7,358 nt of DNA from an uncultured Moraxella sp. (GTDB lineage Bacteria > Pseudomonadota > Gammaproteobacteria > Pseudomonadales > Moraxellaceae). Each line of letters begins with the position of its first letter. Positions within the stretch are counted from its first letter, which is position 1. Positions 6,318-7,358 of this stretch are shown here, piece by piece. Location of the stretch: the NCBI GenBank assembly GCA_927911235.1, contig CAKMOY010000018.1, positions 1-7,358 on the forward strand. Direction: 5' to 3'. The position numbers and the translations under genes were made by a program. The notes below the pieces were generated by a model, which worked only from the letters and a program-made list of their open reading frames with translations, did no database searches and was not told where the DNA came from.

Positions 6318-7113
6318 TTTTTATCTCAATATTGACATAATCAATGTTATGAAAATGGGTGAAATTTGATAAAGATTTGTCCGTTATTTCACCCACATTT
6401 TCAACTACCACATTAAAATCATTTTGACAAATATTGTTAATCAATTGATTTTTATCAAAATTTTGAAAATCATTTTGGGTAAACCAAAACAAATTTTTTT
6501 GCTCTCTATCATGACGACACGCCACACGCATATCGCCCAATTCATCAATAAAATTTAGCCCAAAACGGCTGTAACGGCTATTATTATGCAATGCCAACAA
6601 CAAACTATCTGATTTTAAATTCAGTTTTTCTAAAATATATTGTGAAAATAAATACAAATCTTGCTCATCAAGCGGATTATTTTCATCATAAAAAAAAGAT
6701 ACGATTGGGGTCAATTTTGGTTTCGGATTGGCTGATTTGGTCGTAAAGCCCACGTTTTTCGTGATTTTCTAGCACCACCATACGTCCGCCATGATTGACA
6801 AGGCTCTGCAAACCACTGTCAAAACTGGCATCTTCAGAATCATGCACCACCAAATACCGCACTTTACCAATCGGTTGTTTTTCAAAAATGCCGATTTGAT
6901 AGGCTTTTCCGTTTAAGCTGATTTGTTCATAATGGTAATTTACTTGATTTTTGTTGGCAAGTTGCAAATTGCCACGACTGATTAAATCTTTGTCTACAGG
7001 GTAAAGATTGGATAGTTGTTGAACATTAATAGCAAAACTCGGCTGAATTTGACAAAAAAAAGACAAATAAAAAGACAAAAAATTGGGTAAGGTAATAAAA
7101 GATTTTTTGACAT
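6310..7113 (-). pseudogene. Exported putative metallohydrolase-like protein (HxxE...H), frameshifted
   Basis: Two overlapping frames encode one protein. The first (open from TTG 7078, stop 6686) contains VRYLVVHDSEDASFDSG, LVNHGGRMVVLENHEKR and IDPNRIFF. The second (from about 6692, stop 6310) continues YDENNPLDEQD, LLALHNNSRYSRFGLNF, FNVVVENVGEITDKSLSNF and IDYVNIEIKNG. They meet at the T8 run at 6690-6697; seven T would give DPNRIFFYDENN. I recall a family of uncharacterised bacterial proteins with the pattern VHDxExxxxxG ... DPNRIF ... LHNN ... YVNIExxxG. The HxxE, later His and final Glu resemble zinc-ligand spacing in M14/AstE-type hydrolases; this is inference. A hydrophobic segment followed by PSFA-INV is a likely signal peptide. 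ATG 7113 gives MSKNLLLPYPIF but is one base out of frame with the rest. An extra T in the T8 at 7054-7061 or the T6 at 7077-7082 would join them into about 267 residues. Confidence 0.7.
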
Positions 7114-7358
7114 GGTAAGAAAAATTTAAGAATTGGTTAAAAAATATACAACTGAATAATGTCTATCATGACAAATTTTGGCATTTTTTTCTAGGGGGTT
7201 TTTGTAATTAATCAACAAAAGTTTTTTAAAGTTATATTTTTGTTACGGTATTATTACTGTGAACTTTCTGTTAGCTTTCCGTAAAGGGATTTGGTTACAT
7301 TGTAATATTTTTTAACATTTTAAATTGAAAAAGATATCCAAATTTTGGACATTTTTGT
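7114..7358. other. AT-rich intergenic region, no gene seen
   Basis: This stretch is very AT-rich, with many T and A runs and stops in all frames. It should contain the promoter of the exported-protein gene to its left and possibly that of a rightward gene beyond the edge. Weak candidates only: TTTAAA (7225-7230) with TATTAT (7249-7254) at 18 bp on the plus strand. A short G5 run (CTAGGGGGTTTTT) at about 7192-7204 stands out from the AT background. I could not assign a function to it. Confidence 0.4.

Noticed and set aside
1..7358. DNA uptake signal sequences (Neisseria GCCGTCTGAA or Pasteurellaceae AAGTGCGGT types), relevant because pilT/pilU serve DNA uptake
   Set aside because: I saw no copy of either by eye. 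Frequent TTTGCCAAA-like words appear to come from AT-rich codon usage. An exact motif count would be needed to be sure.
1..7358. CRISPR arrays, tRNA/rRNA genes, insertion sequences or attachment sites
   Set aside because: No regularly spaced repeats, cloverleaf-like genes, transposase motifs or paired terminal repeats with target duplications were found.

Overview
The window looks like chromosomal DNA of an AT-rich gammaproteobacterium, most likely a Moraxellaceae member (Moraxella or a close relative). That placement is an inference. It rests on the AT-rich base and codon usage and on yggS lying divergent to pilT-pilU, an arrangement known from Pseudomonas and relatives. No rRNA, tRNA, CRISPR array or insertion sequence was recognised.

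Left half (1-4659), all on the minus strand. In transcription order: pilT (type IV pilus retraction ATPase, intact), pilU (its accessory ATPase, frameshifted), a rho-independent terminator, rsmE (16S rRNA m3U1498 methyltransferase, frameshifted), and a PAS-GGDEF-EAL cyclic-di-GMP protein. The last gene overlaps the end of rsmE by 14 bp, is frameshifted, and runs off the left edge. Between pilT and pilU lies a palindromic element with nested inverted repeats. Twitching motility (PilT, PilU) and second-messenger signalling (PAS-GGDEF-EAL) thus sit side by side.

Middle (4660-6222), plus strand. yggS (PLP-homeostasis protein) is divergent from pilT. A compact two-gene cassette follows directly. 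It has a near-consensus sigma-70 promoter (TTTACA, 17 bp, TATAAT) and a perfect 8+8 bp dyad covering the -35 box. It encodes an unrecognised 61-residue protein and, by an ATGA overlap, a 149-residue protein with a C-terminal helix-turn-helix. The architecture is that of a small autoregulated pair such as a toxin-antitoxin or regulator module. This is the best candidate in the window for an undescribed system.

Right part (6223-7358). On the minus strand is a broken gene for an exported HxxE-type putative hydrolase with two T8 tracts, followed by an overlapping 30-codon ORF. The last ~245 bp is very AT-rich DNA with no recognisable gene.

A striking overall feature is that four genes, possibly with a fifth event, are interrupted by single-base shifts at homopolymer runs, while the protein sequence continues cleanly in the next frame. 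Sequencing error in homopolymers is the simplest explanation. Slippage-based rescue or phase variation are alternatives for individual sites.
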